From the NCBI RefSeq assembly GCF_022749495.1, contig NZ_CP094241.1:2737969-2801968 (forward strand): a stretch of 64,000 nt of DNA, read 5' to 3'. The stretch comes from Neisseria macacae ATCC 33926 (GTDB taxonomy: Bacteria; Pseudomonadota; Gammaproteobacteria; Burkholderiales; Neisseriaceae). Numbering within the stretch: position 1 is the first letter of the stretch; each line of letters starts with the position of its first letter. A program made the position numbers and the translations under genes. Below, piece after piece: positions 7,873 to 18,026 of this stretch. The notes under the pieces were generated by a model that was given only the letters and a program-made list of their open reading frames with translations, was not told where the DNA came from and did no database searches.

Positions 7873-8409
7873 ATGAAAAAAACCTTACTGACTGTTTTAT
7901 TGGCTACCGCTTCCGCCATCACTTTCGCTGATGGTTCTTTTACCGGCGCAGGCTTGGAAGTCGGCGCGGGCGCAACCAAAAGTGATGTGCGCAATGTCAA
8001 TCTGAACGAAAAAACCAAAGGCGACGTTGCCGTACGCGGCAGCTACAACACACAATTCGGACAAAGCAACTGGATTGGCGGCGTTGAAGCCGGCGTTAAA
8101 CCGCTGCACCGCAAAATCGCGGGCAATGCGAAACAAAAAGTCGATGCCAACGTTTCCTACGTCCAAGGCTACCGCCTGACCGACAACGCGCTGGCTTACG
8201 GTAAGGTCGGCTACCACTACGGCCGCTTCGACAATCTGGGCGCGAAACGCAACAATATGAACGGCCTCGGCTACGGCGTGGGCGCGAAATACGCCGTTGC
8301 GCCGAATGTCGAAGTCGGCGCCGAATGGGAGCAAACCCGTTATAAAAAAGACAATTTGAAAGTCCACAACAACAGCTACATGGCTACTGTCGGCTACCGC
8401 TTCAAATAA
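7873..8409 (+). CDS. Small outer-membrane beta-barrel protein (opacity/OmpA-like)
   Basis: 178 residues with a clear signal peptide (MKKTLLTVLLATASAITFA, cleaved before DG). The mature part alternates short amphipathic strands with glycine and aromatic residues (GVEAGVK, ALAYGKVGYHYG, GLGYGVGAKYAV, VEVGAEWEQTRY) and ends in an aromatic-terminated strand MATVGYRFK, typical of an eight-stranded barrel. It resembles opacity-family porins in style but is not NspA or Opa by sequence. The basic, lysine-rich loops may face the surface. A good ribosome binding site (AAGGAG) precedes the ATG. The exact role is unknown. Confidence 0.75.
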   Translation: MKKTLLTVLLATASAITFADGSFTGAGLEVGAGATKSDVRNVNLNEKTKGDVAVRGSYNTQFGQSNWIGGVEAGVKPLHRKIAGNAKQKVDANVSYVQGYRLTDNALAYGKVGYHYGRFDNLGAKRNNMNGLGYGVGAKYAVAPNVEVGAEWEQTRYKKDNLKVHNNSYMATVGYRFK

Positions 8410-8425
8410 TCTTTTTTAAACAGAC

Positions 8426-8469
8426 AAAGGTCGTCTGAAACCGGATTTACGGTTTCAGACGACCTTTTT
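8426..8469. terminator. Bidirectional uptake-sequence terminator between barrel gene and rne
   Basis: AAAGGTCGTCTGAAACC, a short loop, then GGTTTCAGACGACCTTTTT. It lies between two convergent genes and can serve both strands. Confidence 0.8.
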
Positions 8470-8511
8470 GTCGATTCGGGCATCTTAAACGATGCCCTCT
8501 TCTTTCAGCCT

Positions 8512-11500
8512 TTAGTCTTTGCGCGTTTCCACCAAGACCATTTCGGCAGCGGCGACAGGTTCGGCTTCGACTTTCGGCACGTCGGCGCGGCGCAGGCCGG
8601 ATTCGGGTTCGGGCTGAACCTGTTCGGCAAAGGCGGCGACGGCTTCGGGATTGGTTTCGACAAACACCAAACCGCCTAAGTCGGGCATCGCGGCAACGGC
8701 AGGGACAGTTTCTTCCGGCTCGGTCGCTTCCGCTTGGCCTGCTTCCGGCACAGTTTGCGGCTCGGATTCCGTTGCTTGGGCGGCTGCGGCGGCCGCTGCG
8801 GCGGCGGCAAGGGCTTCGATGGCAGCGGCGGCTTCGCGTTCGGCTTTCCAAACGACCAGCTCTTCCTCCATTTCGGCAACGGCTTCGACCTCGCCTTCGG
8901 CAGGGACGGCGGTCATTGGTTGGTAGCCGTCTTCGGTTTCGATGGCGAACACGGAAGTCGAAGTTTCTTCGACGCTGCCGATGGCGGAGTCGATGATGCT
9001 GCATTCGTCGTCGGTGCTGTCTTCGATCAGGATGCCGCTGTCCGCTTCTTCGCCTTCGATGGAGAACACGAAGGCTTCTTCAGTGGCCGCAACGGGTTCG
9101 GAAACGACGACCACCAAAGGCTCGGCACTATCCTCGGGAGCGGGGATGGTTACGGCAAACGGTTCTTCTTCGACAGGCTCGCCCATGACGTGCGCGGCGG
9201 CGAAGCGGACTTTGTCGGCGGTATCGTGAATATTCAGGTACTGCTCGATTTTGGCGGCAGACGGAATATTGCGTTTTTTACCGTTTTGACGGCGGTCGCG
9301 CTGATTGTTGCGTTCGCGGCGGTCGCGTTGGTTGTTGCGCTCGCGTTGGCGGCGTTCGTTGCCTTTCGGTGCATCGTTATCGGCGGTTTGTACGCCCTCT
9401 TCCGCTGCGTTGTCCACTGTTTCGGACAAGGTTTCTTCCGCACGGATTTCCGCTTGTTCGCGGTTGCGTTCGTTGCGGTTGTTGTTGCGGCGGCGTTTGC
9501 CGCCTTGCGCCTGTTCGCCCGAACGGGATTCGTTTTCAGACGACGTTGCGGCGGCAAGTGCTTGGACTTCGAGGTTTTCGGCTTCCGATGCGGCGTTGCG
9601 CTCGTTTTGGCGGTTGCGGCTGCGGCGGTTGTCTTTGGCGTTGCGGGTTTCGTTTTCCGCCGCCTGATTGTCTGCTGCTTTGTCTTTGAAGTCCGCCACT
9701 TCGCGCACTTCTACCTTGCTGCCGTCGTGCCTATTGTTGCGGCGCGGGTTTTGACGGCGGTTGTTTGCGCGGCGGTTGCCGGAATTGCCGTTGCGGTTGT
9801 TGCCGTTTGAAGTGCGTTTTTCCGCCACTTCGGCAACAGGCGCGGTTTCGGCTGCGGTATTGCCGCCGAAAATGCGTTTGAGCCATGCTTTGAAGGTATC
9901 CCACCATGAACCGCTTTTTTGCTCGGATACGGTCGGGGCAGGCTGGGTATGGCGCACGCCTTTGACGGCGGGTTCGGGACGGGCGGCTTTGGCTCTTTCG
10001 CTGCCGAAAGGTTTGGCGGATTCGTCTTCTTCCGGCTCGGCAACGCGTTTGTAGCTCGGTTCGCCGTCTTCTTCTACGTCATCGATGCGGATGCGGTTGA
10101 TTTCGTAGTGCGGGTTTTCCAGATGGATATTCGGAATCAGGACGACGTTGACATCCAAACGCTCTTCCATCGCAAACAGCTCGGCGCGTTTTTCGTTCAG
10201 CAGGAAGGTGGCGACATCGACGGGCACTTGGGCGTGCACTTCGCCGGTGTTGTCTTTCATTGCCTCTTCTTGAATGATGCGCAAAACGTGCAGGGCGGTC
10301 GATTCGATGCCGCGGATCACACCGGTACCGGCACAGCGCGGGCAGGCGACATGGCTGCTTTCGCCCAAGGCGGGTTTCAGGCGTTGGCGGCTCAATTCCA
10401 AGAGGCCGAAGCGGGAAAGTTTGCCCATTTGCACACGGGCGCGGTCTTTTTTGAGCGCGTCGCGCAGGACGTTTTCAACATCGCGCTGGTGCTTGGGGTT
10501 TTCCATGTCGATGAAGTCGATGACGACCAAACCGCCCAAGTCGCGCAGGCGCATTTGGCGTGCGACTTCTTCGGCGGCTTCCATATTGGTTTTGAAGGCG
10601 GTGTCTTCAATGTCCGCGCCGCGTGTCGCGCGGGCGGAGTTGACGTCAATGGAAACGAGGGCTTCGGTGTGATCGATCACAATCGCGCCGCCGGAAGGCA
10701 GGCTGACGCTGCGGGCAAACGCGCTTTCGATTTGGTGTTCGATTTGGAAGCGGGAGAACAGCGGCGTGTGGTCTTCATAGAGTTTCAGACGACCTACGTT
10801 GCTCGGCATGACGTAGCTCATAAACTCGGCAACTTGGTCATAAACCTCTTGATTGTCCACCAGAATTTCGCCGATGTCGGGACGGAAATAGTCGCGGATG
10901 GCGCGGATGAGCAGCGAGCTTTCCATGAAGAGGAGGTAGGGTTCGTGGTGCGCCTTACCGGCTTCTTCGATGGCCTGCCAAAGCTGTTTGAGGTAGTTCA
11001 AATCCCATTCCAACTCTTCCGCGCTGCGGCCGATGCCGGCGGTGCGGGCGATGATGCTCATGCCGTTCGGAATGTCGAGTTCTGCCATAGCGGCTTTGAG
11101 TTCTTGGCGCTCTTCGCCTTCGATACGGCGGGATACGCCGCCGCCGCGCGGGTTGTTGGGCATCAATACCAGATAGCGTCCGGCCAGGCTGATGAAGGTG
11201 GTCAGCGCCGCGCCTTTGTTGCCGCGTTCGTCTTTTTCGACTTGGACGATGACTTCCATGCCTTCTTTGAGCACGTCTTGAATGCGCGCCCTGCCGCCTT
11301 CGTAATCTTGGAAATACGAACGCGATACTTCCTTAAACGGCAAAAAGCCGTGGCGGTCGGTTCCGTAATCTACGAAACACGCTTCCAGCGACGGCTCGAT
11401 GCGGGTGATGATACCCTTATAAATATTACCTTTGCGCTGCTCTTTACCCAGCGTTTCGATGTCCAAATCCAAAAGGTTTTGCCCATCGACAATGGCAACG

Positions 11501-11544
11501 CGCAACTCTTCGGCCTGCGTTGCATTGAACAACATTCTTTTCAT
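8512..11544 (-). CDS. rne: Ribonuclease E
   Basis: RNase E is the essential endonuclease that starts mRNA decay and processes rRNA and tRNA. 1010 residues. The N-terminal S1 domain ([23 protein letters not shown]) is followed by the 5' sensor and the DNase I-like catalytic core with Asp residues in [17 protein letters not shown] and [11 protein letters not shown]. The zinc-link CPRC lies near residue 405 (ACPRCAGTG). The C-terminal half is low-complexity: Arg/Asn-rich RNA-binding tracts, then an acidic Ala/Glu region with a long polyalanine run, the usual degradosome scaffold. I start at 11544, not 11550, because GAGG is 8 bases upstream of that ATG but only 2 from the other. It is divergent from rluC, as in E. 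coli. Confidence 0.96.
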   Translation of the reverse strand: MKRMLFNATQAEELRVAIVDGQNLLDLDIETLGKEQRKGNIYKGIITRIEPSLEACFVDYGTDRHGFLPFKEVSRSYFQDYEGGRARIQDVLKEGMEVIVQVEKDERGNKGAALTTFISLAGRYLVLMPNNPRGGGVSRRIEGEERQELKAAMAELDIPNGMSIIARTAGIGRSAEELEWDLNYLKQLWQAIEEAGKAHHEPYLLFMESSLLIRAIRDYFRPDIGEILVDNQEVYDQVAEFMSYVMPSNVGRLKLYEDHTPLFSRFQIEHQIESAFARSVSLPSGGAIVIDHTEALVSIDVNSARATRGADIEDTAFKTNMEAAEEVARQMRLRDLGGLVVIDFIDMENPKHQRDVENVLRDALKKDRARVQMGKLSRFGLLELSRQRLKPALGESSHVACPRCAGTGVIRGIESTALHVLRIIQEEAMKDNTGEVHAQVPVDVATFLLNEKRAELFAMEERLDVNVVLIPNIHLENPHYEINRIRIDDVEEDGEPSYKRVAEPEEDESAKPFGSERAKAARPEPAVKGVRHTQPAPTVSEQKSGSWWDTFKAWLKRIFGGNTAAETAPVAEVAEKRTSNGNNRNGNSGNRRANNRRQNPRRNNRHDGSKVEVREVADFKDKAADNQAAENETRNAKDNRRSRNRQNERNAASEAENLEVQALAAATSSENESRSGEQAQGGKRRRNNNRNERNREQAEIRAEETLSETVDNAAEEGVQTADNDAPKGNERRQRERNNQRDRRERNNQRDRRQNGKKRNIPSAAKIEQYLNIHDTADKVRFAAAHVMGEPVEEEPFAVTIPAPEDSAEPLVVVVSEPVAATEEAFVFSIEGEEADSGILIEDSTDDECSIIDSAIGSVEETSTSVFAIETEDGYQPMTAVPAEGEVEAVAEMEEELVVWKAEREAAAAIEALAAAAAAAAAAQATESEPQTVPEAGQAEATEPEETVPAVAAMPDLGGLVFVETNPEAVAAFAEQVQPEPESGLRRADVPKVEAEPVAAAEMVLVETRKD

Positions 11545-12111
11545 AATCATTACCTCGCACAGGAGGGCAGCCTTTTCAGACGACCTGCCTGCTCTTTGTC
11601 AGACACTCTGCGAGGCGGGCGGGATTGGGCATAGCCCGCGCCCCTTTTCGGCGCAGGATGCAGAAACCCGGATGAGCAATCAGTTTTTGAATTGAAGTCC
11701 GCAAGGTTGCACGCCGCCCAAAACAATGCGGCCGTGTGCGGAAGGATACGGATAAAGAAGGCAATAAAGAACAATGCGGCGGAACACTCCGTCCGCCGCC
11801 GAAGTCCGGACGGTACAGGCCCGGCTTGGAAAACAGGTAGCCGACATCTTCTTATTATCGTTATGCCGGAAGTTTCGAACGGTGCGGCGCGGCAGGTTTG
11901 TCAAACACCCGCCCCTCGTCTTATGCCCGGTCAAATCGGCAAAATCAAATCAAACTTAATCACGTTCCTGCGTTTACGGGCTTTGGCATAAACGCAGGGA
12001 AAATGCTTTGCAGAGTGCGTTTTTAATATAAAATCTCGTTTTAATAATACCATCCGTCCCATACGGCCTGTTTGTACAGGTTTCTGCCGAAACGGATGTT
12101 CGGGATTATAG
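11545..12111. promoter_or_regulatory. Divergent rne-rluC intergenic region with long rne leader
   Basis: 567 bp with no supportable ORF. In E. coli the equivalent rne leader is long and folded and is the site of RNase E autoregulation. This spacer likewise contains several GC-rich inverted stretches (for example around 11765-11835). An A/T-rich block at about 12025-12050 (TTTAATATAAAAT and TTTTAATAAT) is the likely promoter zone for one or both genes. This is inference from context. Confidence 0.4.
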
Positions 12112-13110
12112 ATGAAAACGCACGCAATAAGCAAAGATTCAGTCAGCCTGATTACCGTCGCCGAACACGAAGCCGGACAACGCCTTGACAACTATCTGAT
12201 AAAAATCCTCAAAGGCGTACCCAAAAGCCATATCCACCGCATTATCCGCGCCGGCGAAGTGCGCCTTAACAAAAAACGCTGCAAGCCCGACAGCCGCATC
12301 CAAACAGGCGACCTGCTCCGCATCCCGCCCGTGCGCACCGCCGAAAAACAAAGGTCGTCTGAAAACCGCGCCCAAGCCGTACCCGCACGCGAATTTACCA
12401 TCATCTACGAAGACGACGCATTGCTCGTCATCGACAAACCCGCAGGCACCGCCGTCCACGGCGGCAGCGGCGTGAGCTTCGGCGTCATCGAACAAATCCG
12501 CCGCGCCCGCCCCGAAGCCCGCTATCTCGAACTCGTCCACCGCCTCGACAAAGACACCAGCGGCCTCCTGATGATCGCCAAAAAACGCAGCGCGCTCGTC
12601 AAACTGCACGAAGCCATCCGCAACGACCACCCCAAAAAAATCTACCTCGCGCTGGGCGTAGGCAAACTGCCGAACGACAGCTTCCACGTCAAACTGCCCC
12701 TGTTCAAATACACCGGCGCACAAGGCGAAAAAATGGTGCGCGTCAGCGAAGACGGACAATCCGCGCACACCATCTTCCGCGTGCTCAACCGCTTTTCAGA
12801 CGACCTCCTGCACCAAGTCGGCCTCTCGCACCTCACCCTCGTGCAAGCCACCCTGAAAACCGGACGCACCCACCAAATCCGCGTCCACCTCCAATCCCAG
12901 CAATGCCCCATCGCCGGCGACGAACGCTACGGCGACTACCAAGCCAACAAACGCCTCCAGAAACTCGGTTTGAAACGGATGTTCCTCCACGCCGCCGAGC
13001 TGCACCTCGACCATCCGCTGACAGGCGAAAAACTCATCTTAAAAGCCCCGCTGCCGCAAGATTTGGCACAATTTGTCTTAATGCTGGAAAACGCAGGGAA
13101 GGTCGTCTGA
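12112..13110 (+). CDS. rluC: 23S rRNA pseudouridine synthase RluC
   Basis: RluC modifies uridines 955, 2504 and 2580 of 23S rRNA. 332 residues. An N-terminal S4 RNA-binding domain (GQRLDNYLIKILKGVPKSHI) is followed by the RluA-family catalytic domain with the catalytic-Asp motif VHRLDKDTSGLL and the downstream KIYLALGVG and TGRTHQIRVHL motifs. The gene carries two internal uptake sequences (about 12354 and 12797) and ends GTC GTC TGA, so the stop codon is part of an uptake sequence. Its divergence from rne supports RluC over the paralogues RluA and RluD. Confidence 0.92.
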   Translation: MKTHAISKDSVSLITVAEHEAGQRLDNYLIKILKGVPKSHIHRIIRAGEVRLNKKRCKPDSRIQTGDLLRIPPVRTAEKQRSSENRAQAVPAREFTIIYEDDALLVIDKPAGTAVHGGSGVSFGVIEQIRRARPEARYLELVHRLDKDTSGLLMIAKKRSALVKLHEAIRNDHPKKIYLALGVGKLPNDSFHVKLPLFKYTGAQGEKMVRVSEDGQSAHTIFRVLNRFSDDLLHQVGLSHLTLVQATLKTGRTHQIRVHLQSQQCPIAGDERYGDYQANKRLQKLGLKRMFLHAAELHLDHPLTGEKLILKAPLPQDLAQFVLMLENAGKVV

Positions 13111-13116
13111 AATCCG

Positions 13117-13205
13117 TAGCGTGGGCTTTGCCCACGACATGAGTGCAAAGACACGGATGGATTCAGATTGCCAGACCACAAGTTTCGCGGGCGTAGCCCA
13201 CGCTA
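13117..13205. repeat. Palindromic 'TAGCGTGGGC' repeat, copy 1
   Basis: About 89 bp bounded by TAGCGTGGGCTTTGCCCACG and the inward inverse GGGCGTAGCCCACGCTA. The interior carries GACATGAGTGCAAA... and ...AAGTTTCGCGGGCGTAG, shared with copy 2 65 bp away. No coding potential; it looks like a small mobile or REP-like palindromic unit. Confidence 0.7.
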
Positions 13206-13270
13206 CAACTCGCTCAGAAAATTAAATACCAACCACTCCTCGAAAACACCCAAAGGTCGTCTGAAACCCG

Positions 13271-13360
13271 TAGCGTGGGCTTTGCCCACGACATGAGTGC
13301 AAAAATAACAGACGAATTCGGATTGTCAGGCGGTAAGTTTCGCGGGCGTAGCCCACGCTA
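13271..13360. repeat. Palindromic 'TAGCGTGGGC' repeat, copy 2
   Basis: Tandem second copy of the unit at 13117, same orientation and nearly the same interior (CATGAGTGCAAA..., AAGTTTCGCGGGCGTAGC). Each copy follows an uptake sequence plus 'AAxCCG', so the duplicated block includes the uptake sequence. Confidence 0.7.
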
Positions 13361-13461
13361 CAACTCCCCATTCCGACAACCTTATCCCCGCCCGCCCCAC
13401 GCCTTTCAGACGACCTTTTTTTCCGCTACCATAATGCCCGACACAAACACGGACAAACACC

Positions 13462-14085
13462 ATGACCCCGACACAGCAACTCCAATCAGGCATACAGGCA
13501 TTAGGTTTGGACCTATCCGCAGAACAGCAAACCCTGCTGCTCGCCTATACCGGCCTGCTCAAAAAGTGGAACAAGACCTACAACCTCACCGCCCTGCGTG
13601 ACGAAGCGCAAATGGTCAGCCACCACCTGCTCGACAGCCTGACCCTGCTCCCCTACCTCCAAGGCGCGCACACCATGCTGGATGTCGGCTCCGGCGGCGG
13701 ACAGCCCGGCATTCCCGCCGCCATCTGCCGTCCCGACCTCAACATCACCCTTCTGGACGCCAACACCAAAAAAACCGCCTTCCTGCAACAAGCCGTCATC
13801 GAACTCGGACTCGCCAACGTCCGCGTCGTCAGCGGCCGCGTCGAAGCCGTTCAAGACTTCCAAGCCGACATCATCACCAGCCGCGCCTTCGCCGAACTCG
13901 CCGACTTCGTCAACTGGACGGTGCACCTGCTGAAAGACGGCGGCCTCTGGGTCGCCATGAAAGGGGTGTATCCTGAAGAAGAAATCGCCAAACTCCCCGA
14001 CACCGTCGCCGTCGAACGCGTCGAAGCCCTCCACGTCCCAGGCTTGGATGCAGAACGGCATATGGTGGTTTTGAAGAAGGTTTGA
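13462..14085 (+). CDS. rsmG: 16S rRNA (guanine-527-N7) methyltransferase RsmG
   Basis: RsmG (GidB) uses S-adenosylmethionine to methylate G527 in the 530 loop of 16S rRNA. 207 residues with the substrate-handling N-terminal helices (LLKKWNKTYNLTALRD), the SAM-binding motif I MLDVGSGGGQPGIPAAI, motif ITLLDANTKKTAFL and the RVEAVQ / ITSRAFAELADF motifs. Loss-of-function mutations in this family give low-level streptomycin resistance. It stands alone between the repeat block and a terminator. Confidence 0.95.
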   Translation: MTPTQQLQSGIQALGLDLSAEQQTLLLAYTGLLKKWNKTYNLTALRDEAQMVSHHLLDSLTLLPYLQGAHTMLDVGSGGGQPGIPAAICRPDLNITLLDANTKKTAFLQQAVIELGLANVRVVSGRVEAVQDFQADIITSRAFAELADFVNWTVHLLKDGGLWVAMKGVYPEEEIAKLPDTVAVERVEALHVPGLDAERHMVVLKKV

Positions 14086-14115
14086 GCCTTCCGAACGTTG
14101 ATTCTGAATATTGCC

Positions 14116-14159
14116 AAGGTCGTCTGAAAACCCGAAACAGGGCTTTTCAGACGACCTTT
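14116..14159 (+). terminator. Inverted uptake-sequence terminator of rsmG
   Basis: AAGGTCGTCTGAAAA and inverse with a short GC stem extension and T-run. Confidence 0.8.
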
Positions 14160-14211
14160 CGTTTTATGGCTGCTTCGTTGCAAAATATAAACACGATTTG
14201 TCATAAATAAA

Positions 14212-14230
14212 GATAATTATTATCAATTAT
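14212..14230 (+). promoter_or_regulatory. Predicted Fur box upstream of the siderophore receptor
   Basis: GATAATTATTATCAATTAT matches 13 of 19 positions of the Fur consensus GATAATGATAATCATTATC. It sits just upstream of a -10 TATAAT at 14254-14259, so the -35 region is next to or under it, as expected for iron repression. Confidence 0.7.
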
Positions 14231-14288
14231 TTCGATTAAACAAAAATATTTCCTATAATGCCGCATCCCTTCATCTTCCGAGTTGAAC

Positions 14289-16397
14289 ATGCAATATTCT
14301 GCCCGCCTTTCCCTGCTTCCCGCCCTGATTGCCTCCGCCTTCCCGCTGTATGCCGCTGATACCGCCGATAGCGAACATTACACTGCCACCCTGCCCACCG
14401 TTACCGTGGTCGGACAGTCCGACACCAGCGTACTCAAAGGCTACATCAATTACGACGAAGCCGCCGTTACCCGCAACGGCCAGCTCATCAAAGAAACGCC
14501 GCAAACCGTCGATACGCTCAACATCCAGAAAAACAAAAACTACGGCACGAACGATTTGAGTTCCATCCTCGAAGGCAACGCCGGTATTGACGCGGCTTAC
14601 GATATGCGCGGCGAAAGCATTTTCCTGCGCGGTTTTCAAGCCGACGCATCCGATATTTACCGCGACGGCGTGCGCGAAAGCGGACAGGTCCGCCGCAGCA
14701 CCGCCAACATTGAGCGCGTGGAAATCCTGAAAGGCCCGTCTTCCGTGCTTTACGGCCGCACCAACGGCGGCGGCGTCATCAATATGGTCAGCAAATACGC
14801 CAACTTCAAACAAAGCCGCAACATCGGTGCGGTTTACGGCTCGTGGGCAAACCGCAGCCTGAATATGGACATCAACGAAGTGCTGAACAAAAACGTCGCC
14901 ATCCGCCTCACCGGCGAAGTCGGGCGCGCCAATTCGTTCCGCAGCGGCATAGACAGCAAAAACGTCATGGTTTCGCCCAGCATTACCGTCAAACTCGACA
15001 ACGGCTTGAAATGGACGGGGCAATACACCTACGACAATGTGGAGCGCACGCCCGACCGCAGTCCGACCAAGTCCGTGTACGACCGCTTCGGACTGCCTTA
15101 CCGCATGGGTTTCGCCCACCCGAACGATTTTGTCAAAGACAAGCTGCAAGTTTGGCGTTCCGACCTCGAATACGCCTTCAACGACAAATGGCGCGCCCAA
15201 TGGCAGCTCGCCCACCGCACGGCGGCGCAGGATTTCGACCATTTCTATGCAGGCAGCGAAAACGGCAGCCTAATCAAGCGCAATTACGCCTGGCAGCAGA
15301 CCGATAACAAAACCCTGTCGTCCAACTTCACGCTCAACGGCGACTACAACATCGGCCGTTTTGAAAACCACCTGACCGTAGGCTTGGATTACAGCCGCGA
15401 ACACCGCAACCCGACATTGGGTTACAACCGCGCCTTCTCCGCCTCCATCGACCCCTACGACCGCGCAAGCTGGCCGGCTTCGGGCAGATTGCAGCCCGTC
15501 CTCACCCAAAACCGCCACAAAGCCGACTCCTACGGCATTTTCGTGCAAAACATCTTCTCCGCCACGCCCGATTTGAAATTCGTCCTCGGCGGCCGTTACG
15601 ACAAATACACCTTTAATTCCGAAAACAAACTCACCGGCAGCAGCCGCCAATACAGCGGCCATTCGTTCAGCCCCAATATCGGCGCAGTGTGGAACGTAAC
15701 ACCCGCCCACACGCTTTACGCCTCGTATAACAAAGGCTTCGCGCCTTATGGCGAACGCGGCGGCTATTTGAGCATCGATACTTCGTCTTCTGCCGTGTTC
15801 AACGCCGATCCCGAGTACACCCGCCAATACGAAACCGGTGTCAAAAGCAGTTGGCTGGACGACCGCCTCAGCACCACATTGTCCGCCTACCAAATCGAAC
15901 GCTTCAATATCCGCTACCGTCCCGACGCGCAAAATGATCCCTACACTTGGGCAGTTGGCGGCAAACACCGTTCGCGCGGCGTGGAGTTGTCCGCCATCGG
16001 ACAAATCATCCCCAAAAAACTCTATCTGCGCGGCTCGTTGGGCGTGATGCAGGCGAAAGTCGTTGAAGACAAAGAAAATCCCGACCGCGTGGGCATCCAT
16101 TTGGACAACACCAGCAACGTGACCGGCAACCTGTTCTTCCGTTACACGCCGACCGAAAATCTCTACGGCGAAATCGGCGTAATCGGTACGGGCAAACGCT
16201 ACGGCTACGATTCAAGAAATAAAGAAGTCACCACGCTTCCCGGCTTCGTCCGCACCGACGCCATGCTCGGCTGGAACCGCAAAAACCTGAACCTCACTTT
16301 CGCCGTCGGCAATCTGTTCAATCAAAAATACTGGCGTTCCGACGCCATGCCCGGTGCGCCGCGCACTTATACGGCACGGGTGAATTACAGTTTCTAA
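14289..16397 (+). CDS. TonB-dependent siderophore receptor
   Basis: Outer-membrane 22-strand barrel importing an iron-siderophore with energy from TonB. About 702 residues. Signal peptide (MQYSARLSLLPALIASAFPLYA), TonB-box-like segment PTVTVVGQ, plug domain with ETPQTVDTLN, IFLRGFQAD and VEILKGPSSVLYGR, then a barrel ending in the aromatic strand TARVNYSF. The LYGRTNGGGVINMVSK plug motif and overall length resemble the FhuE/FpvA/PupB group for hydroxamate or mixed siderophores; the ligand cannot be read from sequence. I start at ATG 14289 rather than the in-frame TTG six bases earlier. A Fur box precedes it, so iron starvation should induce it. Confidence 0.93.
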   Translation: MQYSARLSLLPALIASAFPLYAADTADSEHYTATLPTVTVVGQSDTSVLKGYINYDEAAVTRNGQLIKETPQTVDTLNIQKNKNYGTNDLSSILEGNAGIDAAYDMRGESIFLRGFQADASDIYRDGVRESGQVRRSTANIERVEILKGPSSVLYGRTNGGGVINMVSKYANFKQSRNIGAVYGSWANRSLNMDINEVLNKNVAIRLTGEVGRANSFRSGIDSKNVMVSPSITVKLDNGLKWTGQYTYDNVERTPDRSPTKSVYDRFGLPYRMGFAHPNDFVKDKLQVWRSDLEYAFNDKWRAQWQLAHRTAAQDFDHFYAGSENGSLIKRNYAWQQTDNKTLSSNFTLNGDYNIGRFENHLTVGLDYSREHRNPTLGYNRAFSASIDPYDRASWPASGRLQPVLTQNRHKADSYGIFVQNIFSATPDLKFVLGGRYDKYTFNSENKLTGSSRQYSGHSFSPNIGAVWNVTPAHTLYASYNKGFAPYGERGGYLSIDTSSSAVFNADPEYTRQYETGVKSSWLDDRLSTTLSAYQIERFNIRYRPDAQNDPYTWAVGGKHRSRGVELSAIGQIIPKKLYLRGSLGVMQAKVVEDKENPDRVGIHLDNTSNVTGNLFFRYTPTENLYGEIGVIGTGKRYGYDSRNKEVTTLPGFVRTDAMLGWNRKNLNLTFAVGNLFNQKYWRSDAMPGAPRTYTARVNYSF

Positions 16398-16417
16398 TCT
16401 CGGGCAGGAAATGGAAC

Positions 16418-16460
16418 AAAGGTCGTCTGAAAACTCAAAACACGGGTTTTCAGACGACCT
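16418..16460. terminator. Bidirectional uptake-sequence terminator between receptor and murI
   Basis: AAAGGTCGTCTGAAAACTC and its inverse between convergent genes. Confidence 0.75.
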
Positions 16461-16485
16461 CTCGTTTTGGTATGCGGGATATGCC

Positions 16486-17295
16486 TTATCCCAGCGAGAC
16501 CATTTCGATTTGTTCCATGCTGCGTCCGAGGAAGCGTTCGCCTATGGTGCGGAAGCGCAGGGGGATGTCGCTGACGTAGAAGCGGTAGTCGGGGCTGTCG
16601 TTTTCAGTGTTGAGCAGCCCTGCTTGGGCGAGTGCTTGGGCGGTCGCTTCGGCGGTGGTGATGGCGGAATCGACCAGGGCGACGTTTTGCGCTTCTTTGC
16701 CGATTAGGGGCTTGAGCAGCGGGAAGTGGGTGCAGCCGAGGACGAGTGTGTCGATGTCGTCCACCAAGAGCGGTTTGAGGTATTCGCGCACGGTCAGGCG
16801 GGTTACTTCATGGTCAAGCCAGCCTTCTTCCACCAGCGGCACGAGCAGCGGCGTCGCCTGCGTGCGCACAAGCGTGTCGGGGTTTTGGGCGTGGATGGCG
16901 CGGGCGTAGGCGTTGCTGTTGACGGTGGTGTTGGTGGCGATGATGCCGATTTTGTTGTTGCGCGTGGTGTTCAGTGCGGCCTGCGCTCCGGCGGAAATCA
17001 CGTCCAATACAGGCATATTGCCTGCTTTTTGGCGGATTTTCTGTCCGGCAACGGCGGCGATGGTGTTGCACGCGATGACGAGCGCCTTGACATCGTTTTC
17101 CAGCAGGAAATCGACAATCTGCATGGCGAAGGTTTCGATGGTGGCGCGGGATTTGGTGCCGTAGGGAACGCGGGCGGTGTCGCCGAAGTAGATGATGTTT
17201 TCCATCGGCAGGCGTTCCATCAGGGCGCGGACGTTGGTCAGTCCGCCGACGCCGGAATCGAAAACGCCGATGGGGCGTTGTTTGCTGATAGTCAT
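16486..17295 (-). CDS. murI: Glutamate racemase
   Basis: MurI converts L-glutamate to D-glutamate for peptidoglycan, without a cofactor. 269 residues with the two catalytic cysteines in VIACNTIA (Cys76) and LGCTHFPLL (Cys188), the N-terminal IGVFDSGVGGLT motif and FGDTARVPYG. It is transcribed alone, away from tsaE, with an uptake-sequence hairpin at each end. Confidence 0.96.
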   Translation of the reverse strand: MTISKQRPIGVFDSGVGGLTNVRALMERLPMENIIYFGDTARVPYGTKSRATIETFAMQIVDFLLENDVKALVIACNTIAAVAGQKIRQKAGNMPVLDVISAGAQAALNTTRNNKIGIIATNTTVNSNAYARAIHAQNPDTLVRTQATPLLVPLVEEGWLDHEVTRLTVREYLKPLLVDDIDTLVLGCTHFPLLKPLIGKEAQNVALVDSAITTAEATAQALAQAGLLNTENDSPDYRFYVSDIPLRFRTIGERFLGRSMEQIEMVSLG

Positions 17296-17549
17296 GATGC
17301 GGTTTGTACGGATTAGGTATGATGGGGCGGATTGTACACGTTCGGCGCAAGGCTTAACAGGGACGGGGTCGTCTGAAAGGGTTTGAGTTGTGTGGAAACG
17401 GTGTTTTCAGACGACCTCTACGGCGTTTGGACGGCAGACGGCAAAGATGCCGATTAAACATCTTTATCTAACTTTATCCTCCCTTATGTTTGCAAATGCC
17501 CGTAAATCCAGCATAATTAAGGTTTTTAGAACACGATAAGGCTGATTTC

Positions 17550-18026
17550 ATGAGCGAGGGCGCAACCTTTTCCCGCTGGCTTCCCGACGAAGAGTCCACA
17601 CTCGAGCTGGGCGGAAGTTGGGCAAAATCGCTGCACGCGCCATTGGTCATCCATCTGCAAGGCGATTTGGGCGCGGGGAAAACCACGTTCACGCGCGGCA
17701 TCCTGCGCGGACTCGGACACACCGGCGCGGTCAAAAGCCCGACCTACGCCATCGTCGAATCCTACCCGCTGGAAGCGTTCACGCTCCATCATTTCGACCT
17801 TTACCGCTTTGCCTCGCCCGAAGAATGGGAAGATGCGGGTTTGGACGACCTGTTCTCCCCTGACAGCGTCTGCATCATCGAATGGCCGCAACAAGGCGGC
17901 GCGTTCACACCGCCCGCAGACATCACCGTATCCCTGAATCACGCCGCGCAGGGCAGGGCCTGCACTGCTACCGCACATACTGCCAACGGACAAAAAAGTT
18001 TAGAAGCATGGTTAAATTCAAACTGA
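17550..18026 (+). CDS. tsaE: tRNA t6A biosynthesis ATPase TsaE
   Basis: TsaE works with TsaB, TsaC and TsaD to make N6-threonylcarbamoyladenosine at tRNA position 37. 158 residues with Walker A GDLGAGKTT (38-46), the family motif SPTYAIVESYP and LYRFASPEEWEDAGLDDL, and IIEWPQ. The stop overlaps the amiC start by 19 bases, so the two are likely translationally coupled; tsaE followed by an N-acetylmuramoyl amidase gene is a common gammaproteobacterial and betaproteobacterial pair. Confidence 0.95.
   Translation: MSEGATFSRWLPDEESTLELGGSWAKSLHAPLVIHLQGDLGAGKTTFTRGILRGLGHTGAVKSPTYAIVESYPLEAFTLHHFDLYRFASPEEWEDAGLDDLFSPDSVCIIEWPQQGGAFTPPADITVSLNHAAQGRACTATAHTANGQKSLEAWLNSN

Noticed and set aside
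9919..11634. A 571-codon open frame on the strand opposite rne
   Set aside because: It mirrors a GC-rich, strongly codon-biased gene; rne has clear S1, DNase-like and zinc-link motifs, while the opposite translation has no recognisable domain. The same holds for the long frames opposite pilT, pilU, polA, mutS, tamB, the FUSC gene and rmuC.
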